From NCBI GenBank assembly GCA_013365325.1, contig JABVXV010000177.1:1-64000 (forward strand): 64,000 nt of DNA, given 5' to 3'. Under the pieces are notes generated by a model, which was not told where the DNA came from, did no database searches, and saw only the letters and a list, made by a program, of their open reading frames with translations. Shown here one piece after another: positions 52,800 to 64,000 of this stretch; position 1 is the stretch's first letter; every line of letters begins with the position of its first letter. This stretch comes from Dipetalonema caudispina. Taxonomy: Eukaryota; Nematoda; Chromadorea; Rhabditida; Onchocercidae. A program made the translations under genes and the position numbers.

Positions 52800-55079
52800 A
52801 TGAATTCCAAACAACCGAAATTGTCAAATTTCATTGTGCTACTTAGTGGACAAATTGATAGCGCCGAGGTTTCTTCATTTAATACTTCATTTAATCTAAA
52901 GTATTACATTATTACTACTTACTTTTCTAGATTTTAGATTTAATGTTTAAAATATTTCCGCAGAATCTTTGTGATTTCGATTTACTTTTCAATAAGAGGT
53001 GAGATTTTGATCTTTTAAAAAGACGAAAAACATTCGAATAATCAGAAGTTCTTAGATTTACAAGCTTGAAAACAACGAGGCCTTTTAGGCCAGCTAAGAC
53101 TGTGTTTAAATTATGGTAATAATTGCAATTGTAATCATTGCAAGTTTTTATTACCGATCTTATCACTCATTTATTGAAATTTGAAATTGTTTGTTGTCAC
53201 TTAAGTTACCAATGTGAATTGTAGTTTCTCTCCTTTGGTAATTTTTACTGCAAATACTCATATGTATATGGTATTGACTGGAAGCAAGTTGGTGGTGTTC
53301 GTGAAGGACTTAGTGCACGATGTGGACGTGAACGTTCCGGAAATACTGATATAACTGTTGGTATGCCCATTGAAGCTACCTTCACCTCAACGTGTCCATT
53401 CGGTTGTAGGTTTTTGCTTAATTTATTTTAAAATTTCATATCCTTCATTTACCACCGAATTAAAACATAGCACTTAAAGATTTAATGTAGAAGATAGGAG
53501 TAGTTTATTAGATAATCACAGATTTCAACAAATATTATTAATATAGCAAGAAGCCTTTAGAAGTAATGAAGTTAAGGAATGATTCGAAACTATGCAGAAT
53601 ACTGATTGGAACTTCCCTTTTAGGAATTTGTAAGTAAGGCCAGGTAACAAAAACTCTATCATGCCTGAAATAACAGTTAATTTCAGGTATAAACTAATTG
53701 ACATTACTTGAAATGTAAATTTATTTTAAATGGAATATAAATTGTTTGAATATTTACAAGTTATAAAAGGCATGGGATGAGTTACTTTCTGTAGCACGCT
53801 TATTTCATTTTACATTATACTTTAAATATCTTTACAAGACCATAATTAAGCATCTGTGTCAAAGTACACGTTATCTACGTAAAAAGTAATAAATAATTTA
53901 TGCAGGGCCCCAAATTGTACTCACTTGCTACGGGTCAGATTTCTTTGGCAATGATGTTGTTTGTGGTTATGGAGCTGTACATATTCCAACTGTTCCAGGA
54001 AGGTAATTTTTATTTCTTACTAGTATTCGAGATTCAATGCTTCATGTTAATATATCTGATACTTCAGAATAGTTTTTTCTTCAATGAAATGTTATGCTTT
54101 ATACGTTATTTTAGAATTAGTCATCACTTTGAATCTCTCTGATTGATAGTTTTCGTAGTTAGTAGATATCAAATGTAGATAAGTAGGAATGATAAGTGTA
54201 CATAATTTTGTTACTTAAATATGGAAAGTCTCATTGCACTACTCGATTCCAGTCGCCTAACTGGAAATTTCCAAATTTCAATCCTCGAACATACAAATTT
54301 TAGGACGGTCAGAAAGATAGTATTGTTCGTACCGGAGGCTTCCACATTATTACAGCGTTTTATCGGATGGCTTACTGGGAAAAGAGCTGAATTTGTAGAC
54401 TCGAGAATCACTGCAACAGCAGATGGTCGACAGGGTAAAAAATTCATAAAACTTTACAGTAATAGTTAGCTGTTTTGTTGTTGAATACTTCTACTTCCAT
54501 AATTTTTTAAAAGCTGGAAATAATTTCGTGTGTCCTAATCTGCTGTTCATTCTAAACGATGATAAATTTACAGTTACAAAAGTGAGGAGCCAAGGAATCA
54601 TCACTGTAACCATGGATATAGTACTTAAAGATATGAAGAAGTACGGATACAATGTGATACCATCATCATTATATAGGATATCAGAATGTCCTCTGCCTGA
54701 TTTCACGAAAACATCTGATGAACAGGTTAATTCCGTCCAATTATAAAAACTAACCCTACTGTTCAATCAATTAATATTAATTTACTACTCCCTTGCTATT
54801 AAAATTGTTCTTATAGTGAGACTTGTGATCGGGAAGACCCAATTCGTCTTTCTTTTCCAGGTTCAAGTTCATCAAGAGGGAAAACTCATAAATTCAGTCG
54901 TTAAATCTAAGGAAGAAATTCCTGAGTGCGAAATCAAACCAGGACCATCAAACATCTCTCAATCAATGGTATCACGTGCTGCGTCGTCTCCGGCAACTCG
55001 ACCTCTTCCTATGCCAAGACAGATGACAGAGGAAAGTACGGATATCGTCGGAGAAATCAGAAAGGGAACAATAGCCTAA
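52800..55079 (+). CDS. b9d1: B9 domain protein B9D1 (MKSR-1), ciliary transition zone
   Basis: Component of the MKS module at the ciliary transition zone, acting with MKS1 and B9D2. In nematodes ciliated cells are sensory neurons. Exons: 52800-52868, 53225-53405, 53906-54002, 54304-54434, 54574-54725, 54861-55079; 282 aa. The B9 domain fills about residues 8-190: [63 protein letters not shown] and [10 protein letters not shown] all match human B9D1 blocks. The last 73 residues (one exon) form a low-complexity basic/Ser/Pro tail absent from the 204-aa human protein. The ATG lies four bases after a TATACAG acceptor, which suggests trans-splicing. Exon 5 starts at TTACAG|TTACAAAAG rather than earlier because only this keeps frame. 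Confidence 0.94.
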
Positions 55080-55556
55080 AAGTTACCTATGTATAACCAT
55101 CCCTATTTGTAACTTTTCGAATCAAAGTGTATCTTGATCAACTTGTTCTATTTAATTATTGCACATATACAGTTCATTAGTACTTATTTGGTATTTCATA
55201 TGACATCGCAAAATCCCACTTCATTTCCAGCTTATCTGGAATCCTCCAGGAAAACTAACATAATTCCTAAAACTCTATCTCTATATCTATAATATTCTAA
55301 AGTCTAAATGCTTTGCTAAATCTGTAATTTGTACACACGATTAAAGCTATGATACTAAATTTCAGCAAAGGTTTCTACGCTTATATTACACTAAAATCAT
55401 ATCCTGCACAATACAATGCGCCTTATGGCAATCCATAAGGTAAAAGTCATCTGCAAAGCAAGAAAACAACAAAATTTATCGTAAAGACAATTAATAACAA
55501 GGAACCAATTATGTATACAACTTTGCATGTCCAAACAAATGTATACTTCACCGTAT
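55080..55556. other. Convergent intergenic region, B9D1 and RPL19
   Basis: 477 bp between the two stop codons. AT-rich sequence carrying both 3' UTRs. No other feature noticed. Confidence 0.6.
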
Positions 55557-56862
55557 TCACTTCTCTACTGTTTTCGATTCTTTTGTTTCCTTGCTAGCGA
55601 TTGTCTCTTTCTCATTCTCTGAGATCTTGCGCAAAGCTTCTGCTCTCTTCATTACTAAACGCTGCTCACGTCGTTTCCTAGATTCCTTATTTTTGGCACG
55701 ACGTGCTTCTGCTTGTTCCCTGCAATCGTTAAACTACAGTAAAACACCGATTTTCTCAACAAACATTGCTTTTTTCTATGAATCTTAAAAATTTCAGCTA
55801 CCAAAATATCCATTCTAAAAGCTGAGTTGAACTTCTCATTTTTAATAACAGATTTATACTCTTATGTGTTGACTGGACAGCGGAAGGGAAAAAATTGCTA
55901 GGAAAGACTTACGCCAATTGTTTGGAGCGCGTATTTTCAGTCTTCCTCTTAAAAATGAATTCCATTAAATTGCGCTTATTTTTGAATGCATTACCCTTGG
56001 CTCGAAGATAAAGGTCGTGGTACCTGCAAAGTACACAGATAATGCGGTAACAAAAAAAAAAAAGTCAATGTACGATATGCACACAAAATCTGATATAATT
56101 AGCGCAAAAGTTTGATAACTCACAGATGTTTGTCAATTTTCTTCGCTTCACGGTAACGCTTCAAAAGATGACGAAGAACGCGCATTCGGCGGATCCATAA
56201 AATCTTTTCCGGCATACGAGCATTCTGTGTACCACGCCTCTTTCCATGACCCATGTGACGACCCTACAATCGCCAATTTGAAAAAAATGTGACGGAACAG
56301 AATTGCTGCTAACCCTCCCCACATTCCAGTTTCCTAATACCGCTTAAAAGGCGAAGGCATTAAAAGATTCCATTTAAGTTTATTCTATCAGCTTTGAATG
56401 AAATGCTACTAAAAACAAGAAAAAATATAAGCTGGTATTAACAGACCTTTCTGCGAGCCTCCAAGTTTTTACGAGCACGATATCGTGAATGTACTGCGAT
56501 TGGCTTACGAATTATCAAACCGTCTTTGACAAGTCTTCTGATATTCTGCCGAGAATTGGCGTTGGAAATTTCATTCGTTTCATTTGGATCCAACCACACC
56601 TTTTTCTTACCACATTTCAGTACATCTGAGGCTAATCTTTTCTGAAGCCGCAGGCCACTGCAAAAGTGAAACACTTGACTCATTTTATCAATCTGATGCA
56701 TGCTAACGAAAAGGAACCAAAAAATCCTATGCTCGACACCTTAGTGTGGCGATTTCTTAAATCCATCCTCCTAACCAAAGATAAATTAGTAATGTTCATT
56801 TAAAACCTCGGATCAGTTAAAAGAGTTTAGCCAACTTAGCATAATACTGTAACATACCTCAT
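55557..56862 (-). CDS. rpl-19: 60S ribosomal protein L19 (eL19)
   Basis: Large-subunit ribosomal protein. Exons: 56862-56858, 56657-56447, 56263-56124, 56023-55913, 55719-55557; 209 aa. The first coding exon is only five bases (ATGAG), completed by T from exon 2 to read [11 protein letters not shown], matching the universal [10 protein letters not shown] start. Further diagnostic blocks are [46 protein letters not shown] and [21 protein letters not shown], followed by the Lys/Arg/Glu-rich C-terminal helix. A good acceptor (CCATTTCAG) about 50 bases upstream of the ATG marks a 5'-UTR intron or trans-splice site. The ATG at 56672 inside the neighbouring open frame is intronic and is not the start. 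Confidence 0.97.
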
Positions 56863-58922
56863 GATGACGCGTTGCTATATCGGTTGATGGAAACAAAATA
56901 TTACAGCAGCCTGAAATGGGAGTGGATGACATATTATATACTAAATAAGACAATCTGTGGACAGTGTTGCAGAGTATGTAAGATGTGAAAAAACTACGGA
57001 ACACATCAAGTAAAAGTGAGAAGTTTAAGTCAACTGACATATGGATAACTCACGTTTCCAGCCTGGAAAAAATAGTTTTTTCACCTTCATTTGTTGTGGT
57101 ATTTAAAAACAAAGACTTAAGAATATTTCAATGTTATTAAGTATATGAAGGCCAAGGGACCAGCGTAAGGAGGGTCCACTAGTCGCTTCAATACAAATAA
57201 TCCGATGCACAATCTGACTGGAATTGTTCGTGGTTTGAAACAACAATTCTTTTTTTTTTAGTCTAACTTAATTCAACTATATGATTGCCACCCAATTCGT
57301 GAATAAAAGTTCAACAAAGATTCAACATTTACTGCAACACCGCAAACTACAGAATGCACCGAAAAGGATAGCCGGATCACATTACGGGAATCCGGGTACA
57401 CGAAGCAAGCTGCCACATGCACTAATAGAACATACCCGTCCTCTCGCACAACAATAGAACCCTACTAACAATCCGAATGTGCCTACGACCGCAACGCATG
57501 ACACAACGCAACGCATCGCGCTTGAGACGAAGCCGTTCATAACGATGATTCAGTTCAACCCCTGAGACCGCGCGATATTCAAATTGGGGGATTCAATAAC
57601 TTGAACTAAGCGGGGAAAGGTAGATTGAGTGGGAGATCTAGCATGTGTGTACCTTTGGGATCTACCAGATATATGTCTGAGGTGTTGTGATATCTTTCCC
57701 AGTTAACTTATCTGGATTGGATAGATAGTACGATTTCACGAATGTCAACCTCAAGTTTTGGTGTGATGTTGAAGGATTGTAAATGTGATGTGCTATACGG
57801 TTAATCCAATTTAATATTTTCCGATGGTTGGCATCAGTTCGTATATTTGTTCGATTATATGAATTTGATTAAAACTATCGGATCGAGTCGATTTTTCCCA
57901 GTGAGCCTTCCTTCTTTCACTCTATGCGTCAAAGGTATGACCCATTAATTACGAAACTGGTTAACAGGTTGATAGGAATGGGGAGATTGAAATGAAGTAT
58001 TGAATGTTCCAGACACTGAACCTTTGACTCATTTTTTGTTTGTAATCCGAATTAATAAGGTTTGGAAATTAAAATGCATGATGAGTCCACGGTCAGCTTA
58101 CTGAACGATAACAGAAGCTGAGTAATGATTTCTCCTACATTTCTTATTCCAAGGAAGAAGAGAGAGAGGGAAGGGGAGGGATATGCGCTTGCGCACCCTT
58201 TCCTTCACCGTCTGTCCAAACTATCCTTTTGACTGGATGCATGAATTACTTATCTTACTCTGTTCTTATCATTTATGCTTTTATCATTTGTCCCATTTTG
58301 GCTTATTCCAGAGTTAGTAGTGTTCCGATATGAGAGAAAGGGTGAAATTTGAGGATTGTTGTCAGTCTTTGAAAGCTGTAATTCATTTTCTATTTTGATA
58401 GTGTTACCTTACTCTTTCATCGTTGTGTTATATTTTAGGACTTATAAAAGAGAGATGATGGTTAGTAAGGAATAAACAAAGAGTGATGAGGCAGCATACC
58501 CAATGAGGTGACTCTCTCTCCTATTGGACATATTACCTTAACCTGAGCTATTCACTTTGTCTACAGTTTCTTGCCAAGTTAGAAGCAGAAATAGAAGTTA
58601 CAACGCATTTTGGAATCACTCATCATTTTTAGCATATTTCAGTCGTTAGACATATAAAGCTCGAAGTGAATAGTTTCTTATCTTTTTCCAGGTTTCTTCT
58701 ATCTCAATATATATTTGCTGAATTACCAATCTTGCTCGAACTGATTCCATTTTCATCCAGCGTCATTTTGTTGCTGTTTTTAGACAGAATTATTTGTTCC
58801 TAATAAGACTGATTAATTTAAAAAATGAAACAACGTTCGTTTAACCTTATTTGCCATTCATCCGTTAAAATAAGACTTCTTATTTCCTTTAGGATTGCTT
58901 GGGACTAAGAAATGCCGTGGTA
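56863..58922. promoter_or_regulatory. Divergent region upstream of RPL19 and the EMSY-like gene
   Basis: About 2.06 kb between head-to-head genes. The stretch 57330-57620 is visibly less AT-rich than its surroundings, with CpG-containing words (ACGCAACGCAT repeated, CGCGC). A purine run lies near 58148-58180. No coding signature was found. The EMSY-like gene may have upstream 5'-UTR exons here, because an acceptor (CCTTTAG) precedes its first recognised exon. Confidence 0.5.
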
Positions 58923-61900
58923 ATGGATCAGCAAGATTTGCCAATGTCTTCAAGGGTCAGTACAGCAACTAATGAACAGGAGAAGAACCGTAATGTTGTT
59001 GCGGATGAAGAACTTACCAAAGATAGGGTTATGGTGAGGCATAGTACCTATGATGAAGAAGACTGTAGCTATATGCTACGTGTACTCGGTAAGTTTTGAT
59101 ATATGATATTTATTATAATTGTGTCAGTGTACATGTTTTCATTGATTAATTGCGAATACAGTATCAAATTCATTGATGTGTTAGATTTCAGAAAAGGATG
59201 CCTTCTCGATGGTTGTTTCTGCTTTCCGTGCTCAAGGAATGCTAAACGATTACAAAAGGGTATTACTGGAACATCTGAAAACAGCTTTGTTGTACGTTTT
59301 CATATTTTATTTAGTTTAATTTCTAGCTATTTAATTAATGATCATTTTGTGATGTTTATTCTATGATAGTATGTTTATGTAGAGCTAGGGTGCAATACAC
59401 AATTTTTCTTTCCATGGATGTTTGGTTAAAGGAATCATAATTTTATAGTATATCTGATGAATCTTATCACGCTGAAATACGACAAGCAGCTAATGATGAA
59501 GTATTAACGAAAATAGCGCAAACGTATGTCTTTTGATTTTGTGACTTTATCCACTATATGCAGAATGATTGATGAATGCCCGATTTAGTACTTATTGATG
59601 TACCTTTTATTGTAAATGGAAGGATATTTAGTTGAAGCGGTTTTCAATGTTAGATCTAATTTGTAATGGAATTAACTCTACTACTTTGTAATTATTTCTT
59701 GCTGCGAAAATTCTTTCTTTTTTGTAGTTTAAATCCATCGTATGATACATATGCACAGTGGGGAATCGAAGGCTTGGATCCGATACCACATTATGACGAC
59801 GTGAGTTTCAAAATTGAAAAATATGCGACACATAATTATTTCCCGAGATGTTTTAATTTCGCTTTATTTTATTTGTATGTTTATTTGTCAAAAATCTGTT
59901 GTCTGAATGCAAGATGATTGTCAAATATTGTTTTTGCAGCACTTGCGATTGATATTATTCGGCAGGCAAAATCATTGTATTTTATTACTTAGTTATTATT
60001 TTGAGATTCCCATTCAAGAAGATATTGGTGATGACAATAATGTAGACCAAAATGTTGCGAATGAATTGCTAAAACTTGCAAAGGCACATAATGAAAGACT
60101 GCGAAACGTAAATACCGCACTGCATGAAATGATTGCGTTACCCAAAGCTCCTTACGGTAAGTTATTGAGTTCATCGTTTTGTATGTACTTTGTTAACTAG
60201 AAATATGCTAGATTACAAAGAACAAATTTCTCTGCTGTAAAACCGTTCATTTGAACTTTGCTTCATTTATGATTTACAGATTCCTTTTATCCTTTTCGAA
60301 ATGTGTTTGTTACAGTTCCCGAAAGATTGCGCTTGTTACTGCGTGAAACGGAGAGCGATTATGAAGGACGTCTTGATACATTGTATTCTGGCGAAGATGA
60401 GAGCAGTACACGGACTTCTCGTATAACCTCTGGTCTCATCAAAACTGAAACATTGGTTGTTAAATTTCTCTTGATATACGTCTCTTAGAACCGCGAACTT
60501 TTTGGTATTAGGCAGATGTAATTTTTTTGATACGTTTCTTCGTGATGTTGACATTATCTTCATTGTATGTCGCTTAAAGGAGAACCGGACCGTTTTTTAC
60601 TTTTTGGTGCTATTCGATTTCTAATACTTACGAATACTTTAGTGTATGATAGGATAATCCTTAAGGTTTTTTTTCCGAGATTTTATTAATGTTTTTGACT
60701 TAAAAAACAGTGAAATCCTGTTATTATTTCAAGTTAGTGGTAATTCAGATATAACACGAATTTTTCAGCCATTCGATGGAACTCAACAATTTACAAGAAT
60801 TGCGCAGAGTGCAGAGGAATTATATGTTAATAATTCAAGCCAGAAAACAACGCTTTACTATGACGTGACACCATCAACAAGTACAGCACGTCCAAGTTCC
60901 CTTGAATTGACGACATCCTGCCCATCTTCGAGTTCCAGTTCAACTCCAATTATTACTTCTGCTGATCAAGCTGTTCTTATATCAAAATGTGGTGTTCAAG
61001 GTTGTTTTGGATTAAACTTTTTGGCGTGTTTCAAGTTACAGCTTCTTTCTCTATTTCGATTTTCATCTTTGTTCATTCCAATATCAACTCTCTATCTACA
61101 TTCTTCCGAAAAAGGGAAATCGATACAGAAGAGGACATCGAATTTTTTTTTATTCTTAAATCATGGATTTTCTTTTTAATCGAAGGATCTTGCCTCAAAG
61201 TTGGATGATGCTAGTTGCAGGTGATGAAGATTTTGATTCGCAGATGGCTGGAGAATATGTAAGACCAAAAAAACGGCGGGTAAGACAGGTGACATTCATT
61301 TTTCAATGCTTAGTTACAATGAAAAAGTGAAAATTCACTGATTACTTTTTCCTCATAGTGTTAAGATTTCTCCCTTTTCCCAAAAATGTTATTGGAAACC
61401 GAGAACAAATAAGAATAGAAAATAGATGAGATACAAATAATTTCTCTTTCAGATGGCAATCATTAGTGAAATTCTATTGATTTAGGTAAAGTTAGGGAAC
61501 TAGTAAAGCCGTTCAAGAGCAAGCATATCTCAGGGATAGAGCTATGTATGACTGAAGTTGGATTTCATCCTCTTATATTTCTTTTTTTGCGTCTTATATT
61601 TTCCTGATTCCGAAATTTGATTTTTCTTTTCATAGTTTTCTCATCTATTCAATTTTTTATTTCCTATAGTACAGTTTGAATATCTTTTTTTCTTTAGCGC
61701 GATTTGTCTGCTACATGTGCGCGAGTGCTACCATTCAGGTTCCAGTCGCCAGCTCCGGGACAAAAAAGTAAACCCATTCGTGGGAACCCTGATCGGCGGT
61801 ATGTTTAGTGAGACTTATTTTTTAATTATGAAGATTTCATGACAATTTGTCAACTCTATTCGATGGTGTTTTGAGTTTTAATTTTAAATTCACTTCACTG

Positions 61901-64000
61901 CATTCTAGGATAGTTGTTTAATAAAGTATTGGAGTTATTGATAACTGGACAGTTTACCAATAAAAAAAATAATGTTGAAAATCCCATCCCGCTAGGGTGG
62001 TCGTAATTTAATTCCATGGTATAAATTAAAAACAAAAGAATTTTGGAAATTAAAAGCATTACCATTCAGGTACCAAAATCATCCGAATGACCGAAATTAA
62101 ACTAAAAGTTGATTTAGGATTTGAAGTTAAAAATTGAAGACTTATTTTTTAAATTGATACTCGATACTGATAATTACAAATTAGGTTTTATATTTTCAGC
62201 CACTTTTTTCGACGCCATACTCATTTCAGGCCACCAAGGCAGACATCACCATCAGGTATCTCAAGTTTCACATCTACGTCGTCATTGCCAAGTAATCCAT
62301 CAGTCATCGGTGCTCATTCCTCTCATAGTGCAGCACTCCCAGCGTTCCGTACCATACCTACGAGTTCCACCGCAGTTAATTCCGGGAGATTTCATCAAGT
62401 CCCTCATCTGTTTACCTCAGGTCCAAACATATATTGAAATGTTTGTTTGTCTATAAATAACTTTACAATACAAATAACTCTAAAGAAAACAATGTAGATT
62501 TCAAAGTGTCGATCTCTGCAATGATGGATGGATAAATTAGAAGGAAAGCAGTAGGACTAGTTAGATTATTAGGTAACTTTATATATATATTTTAATAACC
62601 AAGATAGGATAATTAAATTTAGATGTTTCACAGTTCGGATCTCTTAAATATCTACATACTAAAGGCTTAGGATCTTATTTCTAATGCTGCGAAACTCTTG
62701 TGTAAAATTATATAGCGTAGACATATTAAGTGCAGTTAAGCGTTTGATAAAATTTGCTATAATATATCAGTATTAAGAAGCAAAACATTGCATTTTATTC
62801 AGGTGTGGTTGTAAAACGTACCCGAACACTGTCGTCCGGAGGGAATGAACCCGCAATTTTGGATGGAACTTCTTCTTTCCCTCGGCAGTTATCCAATGCC
62901 CAGAATGTGTTTAGGATACAGCAACCAGTACAGCGAGCATATATAAGGTTTGAAGCGTTATTTGCTATATAGAAGTATGTGTATAATTCAGAATAGTTGA
63001 TAATGTCGTTGTAAATGAAAAATTTCAGCTATTGTAACTGAAAATCCATGCTATATTTATGCTGAGAATCTACTTATATTCTTGCCGCAAGAAATACTAA
63101 GTGTTTCTTCAGCGAACAGAAGATTCTGTACTAGCTTTAGTAGTCTCATTTTCGACGTCAGAATGTCAGAAAGGATCAGAAAGCGAATTATCGTCTTTCA
63201 TTCAGTTGCAGATGAATTACCAAGCTCAACATTGCTTTGTATTACTTTCTTGAAATTCTTAAGGGCAATCTTTATGGTGTAAAATGCTCCTTTTGTTGGA
63301 AATTTGTATTGGGTTTTTCCCATGTTATGTTTTATTCTGTAGATCCTCCAGTGGACAACGATTTTATGCATCACCAATAGTATCAGCCTATAATAATCCA
63401 ACTCGACCTTATTACGGCAGCCCAAATACCGTTGTTGGATTCATGCGTTCAGTACCATCGAGTTCGCCGCGTTCCTCTTATACTATATCATCTGGACCTA
63501 GTACATCATCTGCATGCCATTTACAGCCACAAACAATAACTTCGAGTGAAATTCAACGTTTAGTTGCTCAAGCTGCTGCATCCGGTCAGCCACAACAGTA
63601 TCGTACCGTTAGAAGGTTATTATATTTCTAATATTTTTAATTCACGGAATGCTCTGATTTGATCTTACAAAAAAACTAATTAAACTTCATCAGTTTTTAA
63701 AAATCATTTTTTAAAGCGGTAGAGAAATTCAGTCATCACCAAAAAATTCTTTTTTTCAGACCGCCACCTCGACCGGTTGTTCTAACCAGTTCGTCACGCT
63801 TTTCGGTTGCAAATCAACGTCAGGGATTTTCGACTTCCGTTGCACCGTTTATAAATTTAACTGAGATGACAGGACCGAATTCGTGTTCTCTACAGCAACA
63901 GCAGCAGCTGGCTGTTCATCCAGCACTTCGAGTAACCCACCGTACTTTACCATCATCATCCGCAGTTGCAGCAGCAACACAACGTACACATACCGTTCCT
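58923..64000 (+). CDS. emsy: EMSY-like ENT-domain chromatin protein (partial, runs off the right edge)
   Basis: EMSY is a nuclear repressor in SIN3/KDM5-type complexes and binds BRCA2 in vertebrates. Exons so far: 58923-59088, 59192-59291, 59449-59523, 59728-59800, 60006-60156, 60316-60455, 60769-61000, 61221-61279, 61698-61798, 62230-62420, 62803-62947, 63343-63615, 63760 to the edge. The ENT domain is about residues 50-140: YMLRVLEKDAFSMVVSAFRA, then YHAEIRQAANDEVLTKIAQ, then QWGIEGLDPIP (EMSY: EWSIEGRRLVP). EMSY-like spacing continues to a short basic nuclear-localisation motif, RPKKRR, after an acidic stretch. The rest is a Ser/Thr/Pro/Gln-rich disordered tail. The acceptor of exon 5 (TTTGAG) is weak. 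Coding may begin in an exon upstream of 58923, since the frame is open back to the acceptor at 58892. Confidence 0.88.

Noticed and set aside
52927..53166. Minus-strand frame in B9D1 intron 1
   Set aside because: No family features; the region is flanked by well-supported B9D1 exons.

Overview
The window is nuclear DNA from a nematode, most likely a spirurid or filarial worm. The evidence is strong AT richness, genes split into many small exons, splice acceptors directly in front of start codons (as expected for spliced-leader trans-splicing), and metazoan proteins throughout. I saw no bacterial operons, rRNA, tRNA, CRISPR array or transposase gene. I spliced the gene models by hand from donor/acceptor sites, reading frame and remembered family motifs. 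In each complete model the exon lengths add up to a multiple of three and the phases agree at every junction.

Layout from left to right. A trinucleotide microsatellite opens the window. A two-pore-domain potassium channel (TWK/K2P) runs on + from 851 to 15393. A complete COP1-type E3 ubiquitin ligase lies on - (23041 to 17246), converging on the channel gene. Upstream of it on - is a 25-exon cyclin-G-associated kinase/auxilin (GAK), 36818 to 24884. CDC26/APC12, a small anaphase-promoting-complex subunit, diverges from GAK on + (37401-37697). Next, on -, are the RNA polymerase II subunit RPB11 (42519 to 41469) and, 68 bp downstream, an Iwr1/SLC7A6OS orthologue (41400 to 39211), arranged like an operon. 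A LIM-homeobox gene of the LMX1/LIM-6 class follows on + (43591-50746), with a 4.3-kb intron. The ciliary transition-zone protein B9D1/MKSR-1 is on + (52800-55079). Ribosomal protein L19 is on - (56862 to 55557). An EMSY-like ENT-domain gene enters on + at 58923 and runs off the right edge.

Functional themes. RPB11 and Iwr1 both serve RNA polymerase II, one as a core assembly subunit and the other as its nuclear-import adaptor, so their tight pairing fits co-expression. COP1 and CDC26 both belong to ubiquitin ligases. GAK uncoats clathrin vesicles. The other genes are apparently unrelated neighbours.

The points most worth checking are the RPB11-Iwr1 operon, the GYD (not GYG) filter in the first pore of the channel, an apparently missing AG acceptor inside COP1, two GC-AG introns, a perfect 15-bp-stem hairpin in the convergent intergenic region at 15.6 kb, and a possible antisense exon in the large LMX intron.
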